A DNA stretch of 64,000 bases from Lytechinus pictus (taxonomy: Eukaryota > Echinodermata > Echinoidea > Temnopleuroida > Toxopneustidae), in assembly GCF_037042905.1 (NCBI RefSeq), contig NC_087258.1:12141501-12205500 (forward strand), in the 5' to 3' direction. The position numbers and the translations under genes were made by a program. The notes beneath the pieces were generated by a model, which saw only the letters and a list, made by a program, of their open reading frames with translations, was not told the origin of the DNA and ran no database searches. Positions 25,673 to 37,765 of the stretch are shown here, piece after piece (the stretch's first letter is position 1; each line of letters opens with the position of its first letter).

Positions 25673-28203
25673 GATGACTACAATGTATGCGCTGTACAAT
25701 CTTCCTTGTAAATTAACTTATACATGTACATGGAGACCTACATACAGTATGTATCCCTCATCCCCTCCTCTTTGTCTTTTTTACCTATCTGCCCTTCTTC
25801 ATCTATTAACCAAAGTACAATATATACATTGTAATATACATGCAGAGCAAGAAGGTAGTATCAGCCAGTCCTGTACTGTTCCTCCCGGAGCCAAGCCAGG
25901 ATGTGATTCACAATGCAAGGCTGCACAATTGTGCCACAATTTTCTGCAATTCATTTCGTCTCTCCTGCAATATCCAATGTAGACATACATGTATAAATGT
26001 ACAGCCTGTATATGTCTACATTGGATACAGGTTGCCAGCTCAAGCACAAACGCACTATGCATCTCAATTTGAATTTCAGGTTTCAAATATTATGTTTATA
26101 ATTATTTCGACAGTCTGCAGGCCAGCATACACACATGTAAGGAACATAAATTGCACTCATGCTATTAATATTATTTCTAAAACGTACCTTTTGAGCCAGT
26201 CATAATGGGAAGAACTACACATGTGTCAGAAGGTGATTTCCTCATGCATTACTGTTCTATTTTTTTAATGAAATTTACACCTTAGGGACTTTTGCAACAT
26301 TTTAATTATGTGTAAAATAGAGTGGCAAGACTACTACATGTACATGTACCTTCCTACATTCTGTGACATATCCGAGGGCATTTTAGAATCTACTTTTTTC
26401 ATATAAAAATAATGTCCTTTAAAAATACATGGCCAAACAAAAAAGTGAATGACAATAAAGAAAGCCCAAATAAGGCAGTCTCAATGGGCAGTCAAGACAA
26501 GAAACTTAAATTAAAAAGAGAAACATTCAAGCTGAGATTCTTTCATTTGACAAATATCCAGCACAGGCAAAGCAGTGCTCCCCGTCAGTGCCACGAAGGG
26601 GGAAGCGTTCCTCAATTCACAGACAGGAAACTGAGTCTGATATCATCTTCCCGTTCTGAACCCACAAATCAGAGACTAGCACGCGACTAGGGCAGCATAG
26701 TCTAAATAATGACTAGATGCTGTATTAAATAATATATGGATAACATTCAAAATAGGCTTAGATAATAGGCTAGATGATGTAGTGCCTATACATGTACATG
26801 TATGTTAAGCTCCTTTTTTTTTAAATCACAATAATATATTCTGCATACTTTAGCCCAATGACCTTTACTTACATCAAAACCAACAAGCATGTGTAGTGTC
26901 ATCATAGGTTTGGCATCAAAGCAAATCTTTGACCAAGCATTGACCATGAAAGTAATTAGCTTTTACTGGTGCTGTAATATGTCAACCACAAAACAAAATC
27001 CTGGGATTAAGCACTCTATGTAATTGCTTGTTGTAAAACCCACAGAATATCAGTGCATGGGTTCACCTTGAAATTAAACACTTTTCATGTAATACGAGGT
27101 TCATTGGTAATTTTCTAAATAAAATCTCATGTAACCCATCACACATGTTACCTTTGAGGTAAGGTTTTTTTATCCGCTCCACTTCAAGAATAATAATAGA
27201 ATTTAAATGATGATGATGAATGGGGGGAATCAATATTCATAACCAGTGGCATTTGTTTTAAAGGGGGAAGCAAGGAAGTCAGTCAATCTGTGTGCAATTT
27301 TTTTGTTGTTTTGGGGGGTCTGACTCTGACCATTGAATGAACCTTTAGCCGATACTTCTCTTCATAACCAGTAAAATATGATTTTACCAGTATAAAGATA
27401 AAGTTCTATTTCTACAGACAATAACAAAGATGATACCTTTTGAGTACTGCAAAGATATAGGTTGCATGCCTATATTAATGCAAAAAAAAGGGAAAATATG
27501 AACCAGTGTTTTTTTTTAGACCATAAAATGATGAACTTTAGTTCACCCTGACTGCATACACTGTATGAAATCAGGATAAGTTCAAATGAAGTTACATGTA
27601 CTGTACATTGTATGCATATAGTCTATACATACATTATAGTACATTTGAAATTTATAAATGGTGGCAACTAAATGCACAGAAATGACAGAATTCATATGAT
27701 CACCCTGGTACTATGAATGTAGTCGACATTGAAGAATTTCACTCTAGCCTCTATCAAGCTGAACATTTCTTCAAATCCCTACATGTTGGATCTTTTAAAA
27801 GAAGTTTGAGATGTGCATCTAGGCTAGGGACAACATATTTACAAGTACAGTACTATGTAGGCCTGGCTATATAGTGTGACACATTTCATGCTGTTTCAGA
27901 TTTTAAAAAAAAACAAGAGGTTACTTTAAATTCATCATTAAACAAAACAATTCACTGTTCTAATAGAATCAAATAAAGGGGAACAAACTCAAAGTGAAAT
28001 AGTAACAAAAAGGAAAGCACAAGGCATTTTCAAATCGCTATATTTGTGAGATTTGTGACAGAAACTAAAACTTGTAGAACATGACACTAGCATTGTATTC
28101 AAAATCAGCATGTTGACCTTTGATCTGCTCTCAACATGGAGTATAGGTACTTCAGTCCCACCCATACAAACTGCCAGTAAACACAGTACGGTAGAGATCT
28201 AAC
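25673..28203. other. Non-coding stretch, presumed ski intron
   Basis: No gene recognised. A local inverted pair lies near 25974-26030: CAATGTAGACATACATGTAT and TATGTCTACATTGGATA. The rest is AT-rich, with many TACATGTA sites and no clear element. Confidence 0.5.
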
Positions 28204-28542
28204 CAGTGGCGTACCTAGGATTTTCCACAGGGGGGGCAAATTCGTCCGCCAAAAAATTTGACAAGCAAAAAAAAAAAAAGGTCTTCAACCACAAATAAAG
28301 GATTTCGTAACAGAAAAAATTTGACAAGCAAAAAAATAAATTAAAAAAAAAGGTTTTCAACCACTTAATAAAGGATTTCGTACCAGAAAAATATTTGACA
28401 AGCAAAAAAAAAAAAAAAAAAAAAAGTCTTCAAGATTCGTCAGGGGGGGGGGGGGCAGGGATATGTCCCTTGCATGGGTTGTGACTCGTCATGGGGGCAG
28501 TCTGCCCCCTCTGCCCCCCCCCCCCCCGTAGGTACGCTAGTG
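28204..28542. mobile_element. hAT-like MITE with 8-bp target duplication
   Basis: The left end is CAGTGGCGTACCTAGGATTT and the right end is its imperfect complement, GTAGGTACGCTAGTG. The 8-bp flanks are gatctaac (28196-28203) and ggtctaac (28543-28550), one mismatch. The inside holds three diverged copies of an A-rich unit with TTTGACAAGCAAAAAA, and G/C runs at each end. Eight-base duplication and the CAGTG terminus place it in the hAT superfamily. It shares ends with 54406-55625. Confidence 0.85.
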
Positions 28543-28550
28543 GGTCTAAC

Positions 28551-30878
28551 ATGACAACAAGTACGCACCGTTTTCTCCCTGTGCATGATCTACTGCTTAG
28601 TACAAATACATGAAATTAAAATGCTTTGATGCACAAGATGTTTTCACAACTCAATTGGTATCATTTGCTGAACTATACATGTAAATTGTAGTTTAACAGC
28701 AAACATGGATTTACATGTATTATTTCATACTTAGAGAAGCCAGGTCAGGTAAGAAGTCGGGTGTCGTGTACAAAAATAAATAATAAGGTATTTTGAGGCC
28801 TGAAAAATGTGTTGTAATTAAAAAACAGATATATGTTGGGTATGAACCCGCCTAGAGATACCGACCCCCATCCCTCAACAGAACCTTCTGTGTACGATCA
28901 GGGTACAATGATATCATTTCCTCCTCTTCAACTCGGAATATAAGCTACCGTTTCAACACTCTGACAGCCCCCTCTCTTTCCTCTGCAACTTCTTTTTAAT
29001 CTCTGATCCTCTCTACTAAGGTTGACACATTTGGCCCCCTAAAACTGGGAATAGCCTTAGATAATTAGGGAAACTAGCCTGTAAGAATTAGCTTCTGTCT
29101 TTGTTTATCTCCAAGTCTGTGACAGGCTGACAGGGAAAAGGGCAAAGGATTGCAGTTAAAAGGCTAGCCCGATGGAAACAGGAAGATGAACACTTCCGTT
29201 GAAGGTTGACTAGTCCACAGTTACCCTACTAATCATAATGCATGATCGAAGAATCATTATGTGCACCTTCTCCATAAAGCCTTCATGACAAGAAGCTACA
29301 GAAATGATTCACAATGAAACCGAAGATACAGACTAAACATGTAGGCATGGCAGTACAATTTTTTAAATAATAATCTGATGAAATAGAGCAATGGCAGTAT
29401 GGCACCAGTATTTACAATAAATACAAAAGAAACTGGCTTCAATGGGAAGCAGACCAACATTTTCAATATCCCATTCACACTGTCTACTATTAAAAGACAT
29501 TCTTGTGTTGTCCTCCTTTTGTCAAATTCCACTCATCCTTGAAAACAACCATAGTGGTTGATAGTATGGATTTTCAGACAATCTTAGAACACAAAACAGA
29601 GGGGGAGACGAGATTCAACAGCATGAGAAGGGGTACAGTCCTGCACATACTGTAGGGATGTTTACATTTCTCTCTCATATCTGTAGATCATGCACCCCCC
29701 CCCCTCCAGTAGTGGCACCATACTAGAACACATAGATGTAGATACGTGGTACAACTACAAACTAGGCTAATACACATTCTTTCCTACACCATGTGAGCAA
29801 GGCTTCCGACAGACTTGCCTAAATGTGTGACATACATTCAATTTAGAGGATCTGAGGCTTTAGGAAGGGAGGGTTATTTTTGGCACATAATGAATGAACA
29901 AGACTGTCAGCAGCACACACTCTCACATAATCAGAGGCACTACTGGAGGGGTGGGATAAGTGGAGAGGGAATAGTCTTGATCACTAACACTGCTTGCATT
30001 TTAAATCCTGAGAATTCTACTGTTTAAAATTGCAGATGTTCAAAAAAGAAATTCTTATATTTCATATGCATTTTTATAAGCGAAAAGTTGTGCCAAATAG
30101 AGTCAAAACATAAAATTAATCCTGCAGAGTGCAGAATGATATTCCAACAAATGCAATGTGAAAACTGAAACTGAAAGATTGAATTGCTTGCTTACCAATA
30201 TTATATTAAGGCAGAACAAACATCAGGACAATTAATATCACTGTTTGCATGCAACAAAGTTAACAAACAATGACATGTACATGTAGGTCTAGTCACAAAT
30301 TGAATAAAAACTGCCATAAAAGAATAGTACATTGTAGGTACTTCTACATCTTCAGAAGATAGTACTTCCCTCATCACGCCCCCCCCCCCCCTCCCTTCTC
30401 TTTCTCTCAATCCAAGTCTCTCTCATTTGGCTTTCATAATAATACACTATTAAAGGTTGATTTGCACGTTGTACATGTACACCTATGAAATAGCCCTTCC
30501 ATCTCAATTTCACTTCTAGTTCCACTGTATTTCAATGAATCAATTAGATCGAGAAAACCACACCAGCCTTCGAGGCTTCAATATAGGAGTAGAATACATG
30601 TGTGTTTGACTTCATTCAAACATTTCCATTCCCCCCAACGCCCAAACATCACTAAGAATATAATTTAATTTTAAAATGGGATCGTTTGTTTCATTATTTC
30701 ATTTAGACAAGAATTCTTTGAATTCTACATGTAGTGACTATAATCAATCAACTGTAAATATAATATTAGTAATGGGAGATATGTTTCCCTCTCTATACCA
30801 ATTCATACTCTACAAGATACTGAAGATTAGATTTAGACTCCAAATCGAGACTATATCTCATCTAGATCAAGTCTACAC
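28551..30878. other. Non-coding stretch, proximal ski intron 1
   Basis: No gene recognised. C runs lie near 29695 and 30380 and TACATGTA sites at 28674, 28711, 30270, 30472 and 30728. No complete repeat element was found. This is the part of the intron closest to exon 1. Confidence 0.5.
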
Positions 30879-30888
30879 TTTATACCTG
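30879..30888 (-). other. Splice donor of ski coding exon 1
   Basis: Read on the minus strand the junction is AAACAG|gtataaag, with the intron GT at 30885-30884. It matches the metazoan donor consensus well. The frame meets a TAA two bases into the intron, and protein similarity to the SMAD4-binding domain stops just before this point. Phase 0. Confidence 0.85.
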
Positions 30889-31899
30889 TTTCCTCTTGTA
30901 TTTGCAGGTGGGGTCGAACTTCGCCTTCACATTCTCTAATGCCTCCTTGTATTTATCCTCAGGAATCTGATCCCTGGCCAAGAGCAGGTAATTCCTCCAG
31001 TTGTCCGAGTCAAAACCCCAATGACAAGTGCGTGTTTCTCTTCGCTTATGTCCATGAACTATGAATTTCTGAGGTGTAAGCATGGCACTGCATTCGAGGC
31101 ATTCAATGCACGAGCTGTTGGCCGTTTCATAAAGTTCCGGCGTGAGGAGACCCTTGCACTTCCCGAAACATTCATGGTAGACTTTCATGCTGTTTTCGGT
31201 CGGATGTTTGGGCTTTTCGTCGTGATTCATGTGTCCCATGGACTTTGGAGAGCGGGTGTCCATGATCCCGTGCAGAAGCGCATTGCACAGGCGCTCAGCA
31301 TCGGTCTTAGTTATCAGTCCACAAGAAGGAGCACTGAAGGGCAAGATCCCTGTAACCTTTAATATTTCGAGCTGTTCAGGGCTACATCGGGAACAGTAGA
31401 TGTGCAATTCATCACAAACAGCATTGATCTGCTGCAGGCTAAAATCCCGGAGGACACTGTTCAGAATCTGTGGCAGGCAGAGGCGCTTTTCACCACCAAC
31501 AGCAAAGCATGAGATGGCCTCATCTTCCAAAATGGTGGCTCCTTTCTCGCTTTTGGTCTGATCAATCGGGGTGAACACAGGCATTTGTTGTATCGGAAAT
31601 GGTGGTGGGTGAAGCAAAGGGTCGTATTCCACCTTGACAGCAGCAGCAGGAGGAGCACTGGCCATACTGCGATGTACATGTGCTTGTTCCAAGGCGGCCG
31701 CCTTGCTAGCCGACACACGGACTACGGCTTCCTTCAAGATCGGATCAACGAGTTGTTTACCAGCCAAACTTACGGCCGCCTCTGCCCAACTCGGACGATA
31801 GCTGCTCGGTCCTCCCAAACTTGACATCGCGACAGTCTGATAACTTTTCAGAACCTTTTCAAGACTTGAATTGTATCCTTGGACTTGAGGATCCTCCAT
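30886..31899 (-). CDS. ski: SKI/SnoN family transcriptional co-repressor, first coding exon (N-terminal 338 residues)
   Basis: SKI/SNO proteins bind SMAD2/3 and SMAD4 in the nucleus and recruit co-repressors, damping TGF-beta/BMP transcription. Seen here, numbering from the ATG at 31899: an N-terminal R-SMAD-binding motif MSSLGGP (residues 25-31); a Ski/Sno/Dac domain at about 108-210, with LCLPQIL and a [13 protein letters not shown] stretch; and a SMAD4-binding SAND-like domain at about 236-331, with cysteines 244, 248, 264, 267, 270, 292, His282/284 and the WGFDSDNW signature (294-301). The frame runs seven more codons upstream to a TTG, but the first ATG has a strong context (A at -3, G at +4) and an in-frame TAA lies at 31939-31941. 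The exon ends CAG|gtataa in phase 0, just after the SMAD4-binding domain, as I recall for the vertebrate SKI first exon. The coiled-coil C-terminus is not in this exon. Ski and SnoN cannot be told apart; many invertebrates have one gene. Confidence 0.95.
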
Positions 31900-33060
31900 C
31901 CTCTGGTGAAAAATGGGCAAGAAATTGCCTTTCTTATTTTAAGGTTTTTCTCTACTCAGCGCTTGAAGCAAAGAGTAGAATAAAGTTCGTGTTTTTCTTA
32001 GGCTTAGCAGTGTTGCTCAATTCGATCGTGAAGAATATCTGACGAGTGGGAAAAACGTGTAGACTCGACTCCAACTCGATTTCGATTGCATTATTGTATG
32101 TGCTGCGGCCTCGCGCGTGCATTCATAATGCACATGCCATATACACAAACTGTCTCTGCTCTGCCTATGTAGACCGCGTGTATATCCACGAGTGTGTCTC
32201 ACTCGCAGACAACACATATACACACAGACAAGACTTGTGTATACAAAATCGTTCGCAGCCGTCTCGCCGACTAGCTCGGCTCAGCAGCTACAGGCGCTTA
32301 TCAACTTTGCCATTACATCCGTGACTTACTACCCCCCTGAAAATCCCGTTGAACACATGAACAAACCGTTATGTTTACATGAGAACATTATTTCAAGAGC
32401 GATATACAAATGATGATATGTCTCCCTAGTAGTTCCTTCACACTAAGGCATACGACTTAAAAGGATTTTTCTGATGATTACATAATTATTTCAATTCAAA
32501 GGGATCCTCATTTTGGGGTATGATTAAAACTGCATAACACAGACGAATACGTCACAGCTTCGCACAGTAGATTGTCTAGCCAGACGAGACGAAATGCGTC
32601 ATAGATCATCATAACCATTTTCTTTTCTACCTCAAGCGCTGCTACTATATGTATATGTTTTCATACTATACTCCCTATACTACTACTACATCACGGCTTT
32701 TCGTTGAAAAAAAAACCGTAGCACAAACGTCGAAAACATTCTTTATAGATATCGGTGCAACTCATTTCGCGGAATGTTTCATCCGTTATTTACATCACGT
32801 ACCCTCATTACGCTGAAAAGCGATTTAGGGGGCAACTCGAATTCCTTGAAGAGCTAGAGCCGTAGTAATATGTCTGTGTTACGTAATAAATAATCTCGTT
32901 GGTCGAGACTCGAGCAGGGTAGGTGCAACTTCAACTTGAGCGCGGCCAATGGCTTCGGCAACGTCGTTTGATTACGTAACAGGGGCCAGGGTGGGAGGCC
33001 GGAGGGCGATTTTCATCAGTCGCTTTACATGGAGCCGCTCGTTCGGATTTAATACAAGTA
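31900..33060 (-). promoter_or_regulatory. 5' UTR and promoter side of ski
   Basis: The DNA upstream of the ski ATG is richer in CpG than the intron. The block 32880-33060 is the most promoter-like: it has a CCAAT box (32946-32950), the bZIP-type palindrome TTACGTAA inside 32971-32980, and repeated CpG. A second TTACGTAAT occurs near 32879, and a paired SMAD-type element GTCTAGCCAGAC lies near 32573. No TATA box or transcription start can be fixed, and a 5' UTR intron is possible. Confidence 0.4.
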
Positions 33061-34115
33061 AAGAAAATGGTGGTAGTATTATGATAATTATAATAACAAT
33101 GATAAAAACAATAATAAGAATGATATGACCACAACAAATAATGATGATTATTATTTTCATATTCAACTAAAAATTATCTATAATGATCTTTACAGAGCAG
33201 CTTTATTGGTTTAATAACGTTGCTAGTTTTAAATCATTTTTATTTGAATTTCTATAAATTGGAATAGAGTCAATTGTACTAGGGCTAGGGAAGGCCTAGT
33301 TAAATAAAGTATAAGAGGTTCAGGCATGAATTGTCGCAAGCCCCCCCCCCCCCCACACACACACACACGTGCGCAAAATTATGAAGATGACACACGTAAC
33401 ATAATGATCGGATTGGCTTACTAAAAAAAAATAATGGAACTTCAAAGATGTTTGAAATCGTAATGAAAAACAAATTATAAGGCAGGCGACAGAATAAGTA
33501 CTTGAGATGGATAAAACAATTGTTTATTTCATACATACTATTTTTTCTAAAATTGAAAATAAGATGTTATGGGATGATTTATGCAAATACTTCAAAAGTT
33601 CAATGACCCCTAATTTCGAATATAAGATATGCTCAAAAAGCCCGTGTCAAAATAAAGAAGAATATGATAATTATGTGATACATCGATTACATTTATATTT
33701 TTGGTTTAGCATGTCCAGGAGATTCCAATAGAGGGCGACACATCCAGTAAGACAAAAATAATTTATTTTAATTCACTTATGTTCATGCATGATAACCAAC
33801 TTATGATGAACATGCATTCGAGAAATCAGCACAGGAGAATAACGGTGCAATAATGAATAACAAGGAGTTCAAATTTGTGATATACGAATTATATTGACAC
33901 TATATTTCTGAATTATATTTGGATGTCTATTTTTATTCATTGTGATGTCTTCTAAGAGATCAAAATGGTATAACGTCACGAAATAATGTTCAATAGACTT
34001 TATTTGTTTTATAAAGTGATTTTTTATACCATTTTGGGGGAGGGAGCTAGGGGTTCTGTATATATAGACACCCCACCCCAGCCCAGAAAGAGAGTAGGCC
34101 TAATGATGATAATCA

Positions 34116-34213
34116 GATGAATAAATGAATAAATAAATGCATACATAAATAAATAAATAGATAAATAAATGAGTATATAAATAAGTAAATAGATAAATAA
34201 ATAAATAAATAAT
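34116..34213. repeat. (AAAT)n/(GAAT)n microsatellite
   Basis: Continuous degenerate ATAAATAA/ATGAATAA tetranucleotide repeat, about 100 bp. The same motif recurs at 39640-39843 and 42001-42020. Confidence 0.9.
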
Positions 34214-34727
34214 TCCCAAATACCCTAGTCCAGCTTCAAGATAGGCAATAAGAAAGGAAAACACACTAATTTTCGTAATTATTGAGATAGGAAGGGTCGA
34301 TATTTGTAGGTCATCTTCATGCAGGGGTGGCCGACAGTTAAAAGGAATGTCCAACTCGAAGACGAAGTCTGGCCAACTGACCTAAAGGATTGGTCGACAT
34401 TGACCCCGACCCTGAAGTAATTTCATGGGCTTTTAGTCAGAGTCGTGGGGATGAGGGGAAAAAGATTTGTGAGTATCTGGATATAGGTCTAGCATGTCAA
34501 GTAAGCGAGTGACCCCCCCCCCCCCCTCCCTCCCAGCCCCCGGCTCCTCATCCTTGTCATGCGTGCTCTGCTCTAAATTATAAATATGAATGTCTGTATA
34601 TTATCAAACCATATCAGTGAAGTGTATGATGAAAATAAGTCAACATTTGCAATTGCACATCCCCCATGAGGATGCTGTTCTTGTAAAAAAAAAAATTTAA
34701 ATCATCATCTTATCATTGGTGTTGTTG

Positions 34728-34875
34728 TCGTTCTTCTTCTTCTTCTTCTCCTCCTCCTCCTACTCCTTCTTCTTCTTCTTCTCCTTCTTCTTCTTCTTCT
34801 TCTTCTTCGTCTTCTTCTCCTCCTCCTCCTCCTTTTTAATTCTTCTTCTTCTTGTTGGTCTTCTTCTCCTCCTCA
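34728..34875. repeat. (CTT)n/(CTC)n pyrimidine trinucleotide repeat
   Basis: Nearly pure pyrimidine tract of TTC/TCC triplets, about 150 bp. Its Phe/Ser-rich frame is an artefact of the repeat. Confidence 0.9.
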
Positions 34876-37765
34876 AAACATTTGGATTGGGGGAATGACA
34901 TCTCATTGATTTGTTTACTACTCGCTGTATGGGGAAGGTGCTCTCGCATTATGACGTCACAATTAAAAAAATAAAATTCTAAATAATATTTGTTAATCGT
35001 GAATGGATTTTCCTTAAACCTTCACCAACATATTTTTGTTATTTTTCGGCTATTTATGGAATGAAATTTTCGACAGGATGAACTTCCAGCAGGGGGAAGC
35101 TATGTAGAAACAATCGAATAGTCAACCATCTTCTGTATAGATGATGTCATAGGCATGCATACATGGTTTCGACTCCACATCCGTTTATACGACAGAGGAA
35201 TAAAAACAGAACATGTCTGAGATAACACCGCAACATCTATTGTTCCCTTCCATCATCCAGGTTCAACAATAATTATTTAACCAGAATAATCATTGTCTTT
35301 GCAATTAAGATACAATTAGGTGCTGTTATAGAGGGTGATGCATTGTGTTATAGGGGGAAACACAACCGTCGCGTCGGTATTTCGGTTAGACATAAAATAT
35401 TAGTCAGAAAGAGAAGTATATAAATTGTTGTAGCTAATTTACTCTTCCATCGGTGTTAATGTGTTGAATTTCTTATATATAGTTTTGAATAATTTGGTAA
35501 GGGTTATACTTAAAAGAATCAGTTCAGAAAAGATGCAAATTTGTACTTTTCCATTAGCATCTTTTAGCATGTTTCATGTTAAATTTCTTATTGTAAATCA
35601 TGACTTCATTTAAAATAATGTGCCGAAACGGCGATTTGACTGTAAGGTTCAAACCAAATTTAGCTAAAAGAATGGAAATTGAATTCATAGCAATTTGTTA
35701 CAAATTGAAGTTAATTGCTGCAGCTGGATTTTCATTGAAATATTATTAAATTATCAAAGAAAATAGCCCTGTCGTATAAAAAAAATTGAGTGGATAAGAG
35801 AAAGTGGTAGATTTGAACTCTATGAAAGTGGACTCGGCTCCTTTTGGAATGAAACTTGCATGGGACTATATAAAACAATAAAAGGGGTCATACATGGCAC
35901 ACGGTGAAAAAAACTGTGACCATTAATTTAAAAGAAGTATAAGATCTTGACATAATATTCAGAAAATTATATCATATTAATTTTCATCCTTTTCCTTTTT
36001 TTCTTTCCTTTCCCCGTTTTTCTTGGTGTAGTGAGCTTGAATCTTTGGAAGGCCCATGCTTCCACCCCCCCCCCCCGAAAAAAAGTCTGTACGCCAATTG
36101 GCATGAACACCTTTCAATAACTGATAAAATAATTCCTTTGAAATGTACAAATTAAGTTTATTGTGGAAAGAATAACTGCACTGAAGTTTCCTGCAAACCT
36201 TTGCTTCGTTTTACATAACATAACATAACAGTATATAGCATCTACTTTAATTGTAACCCATTGTGAAGAATATTTTATTGAATTTCGTGCTTTTAAATAT
36301 CTCATAACTTGAAAGGTCCCTATAATGGCATGAATGGTATCCTAGTACTAGTATGTCAGTCTTGTTAAAAACATGTAAAATGGAAATATGAGGGGTAAAT
36401 AAATCTATAGTCACAAAAACATATACATTTATGTATCATGAATCTATTGAAGTGATTATTGCGGTAAGAATATTTTCCCTTGAAAATAATTCGTCAATAA
36501 AATGCCTACTTCATGACCACGAAAATCAAAACGATTTCTACACCACCATGAAATGAGAAAATTGCGCTGAAAAATTTCCTTTCTTCAAAATAATGGTTGC
36601 GGTCATGACATTTCCGATATTATGTTTTCTTTGTCTTCTTTATTGAAAACTTGTTTCATTTCGTTTGCTTTAATTATCCATATAACAAACACAAAATAGC
36701 ATGATGTTTCATACTTCTCGAAATAATGTCAGAATGATATACAGTTCAAAATCAATGATGCGGGTTTATTACAAAGCATGTATTTTATTTAATAAAAAGA
36801 AGCAACAAAATTTGATCGTCGTGGAAGCGGTGGAATTACGAAACCACATCGATCAAACAGGATATATCAAAACCTTATATCTTATACAACCAAAGAAATA
36901 GATAGTATTAACGAAATGTGAATGCCGATGACTGGTATTGCATTGCACTGAAATATATGAAATCAATAGCAACCTGGGGGGTTAGCTTTTAAATTTGCAA
37001 AGAGTCCACCCTGATAATGCAAATATGAATTTCGTTTTGATAAAAACATAAAATGAGACAAATATTGTTACAGTTCTATTGAAATCCATGAAAAGATAAT
37101 AGAGTTATGATACTTCAAATTAAGCGTTGATTTTGTGATGTCAGAAAGAGAGTATATACAGAATAAAATAAATTTTATTTAACAAAAATCATTTCCGGTC
37201 CAAATGCGGAAATACAGATTTTCATACAATGAAAAAGAGTAAATATCGGAATCACATGAGAACACAACATAATTGGAGTATAGCTCCATAATATATTCAT
37301 GGAAAATACAAATTGCCTGTTTTAAGGTGAACTCTGTTTCCATATCTGCATGATGATAAAGTATATAATGCACAGGTAACATGATTTTCAGCTTACGGTG
37401 AGAACGCGGGAATCATGTTTGCATGAGCCGTCACCAAATTGAATTATTAAAAAAATGTTGAGACTCATAATTCTGTTATTCTATAATTGAACCCTGACAA
37501 ACTAAAATAATATTTTGAAAATCTTTCTGACAGGACAGACCGCAAATTTAAAAAGTTCCAAGCAATTTTTTTCTCGCTTGCCTCACCCTCGATTTTTTTT
37601 TGGGGTATTACCTTTCACTTTTTTATTTCAACGCGTCTGGTTAGGGAAAATCAAATAAGTAAGAATAATGAGATTCAAGTTATGTAATATTTCCTTTTGG
37701 CATGTTCGTATTTTTAATCCGCATTTCACTCTATCATGATTTTATCCATCATATCAGAGTACCGG

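Larger units (their letters stand above)
1..30885 (-). other. ski: Presumed intron 1 of ski (over 30 kb, runs off the window)
   Basis: No later SKI exon (coiled-coil C-terminal region) was recognised in any reading frame to the left of the donor, and open frames here are short and unlike known proteins. Vertebrate SKI also has a very long first intron, so the whole stretch is read as intron. It is CpG-poor, very rich in TACATGTA, and has fewer repeats than the right half. A short, diverged exon could have been missed, and an unrelated nested gene cannot be excluded. Confidence 0.55.
33061..37765. other. Intergenic stretch upstream of ski
   Basis: No gene recognised. Contains an AT-rich (ATA/ATG) tract at about 33060-33170, a C15 run followed by (AC)n at about 33340-33368, tetranucleotide and CTT microsatellites (listed separately) and a TTGTTATGTTATGT-type direct repeat near 36215. 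Open frames are short and AT-driven. Confidence 0.5.

Noticed and set aside
31021..31824. Open frames on the plus strand and in the other minus frame across the ski exon
   Set aside because: They lie opposite or overlap the certain SKI coding frame and show no family resemblance.
31900..31920. TTG-initiated seven-codon extension of the ski frame
   Set aside because: Animal genes rarely start at TTG, and the ATG at 31899 has a strong context and is followed by the conserved motif.
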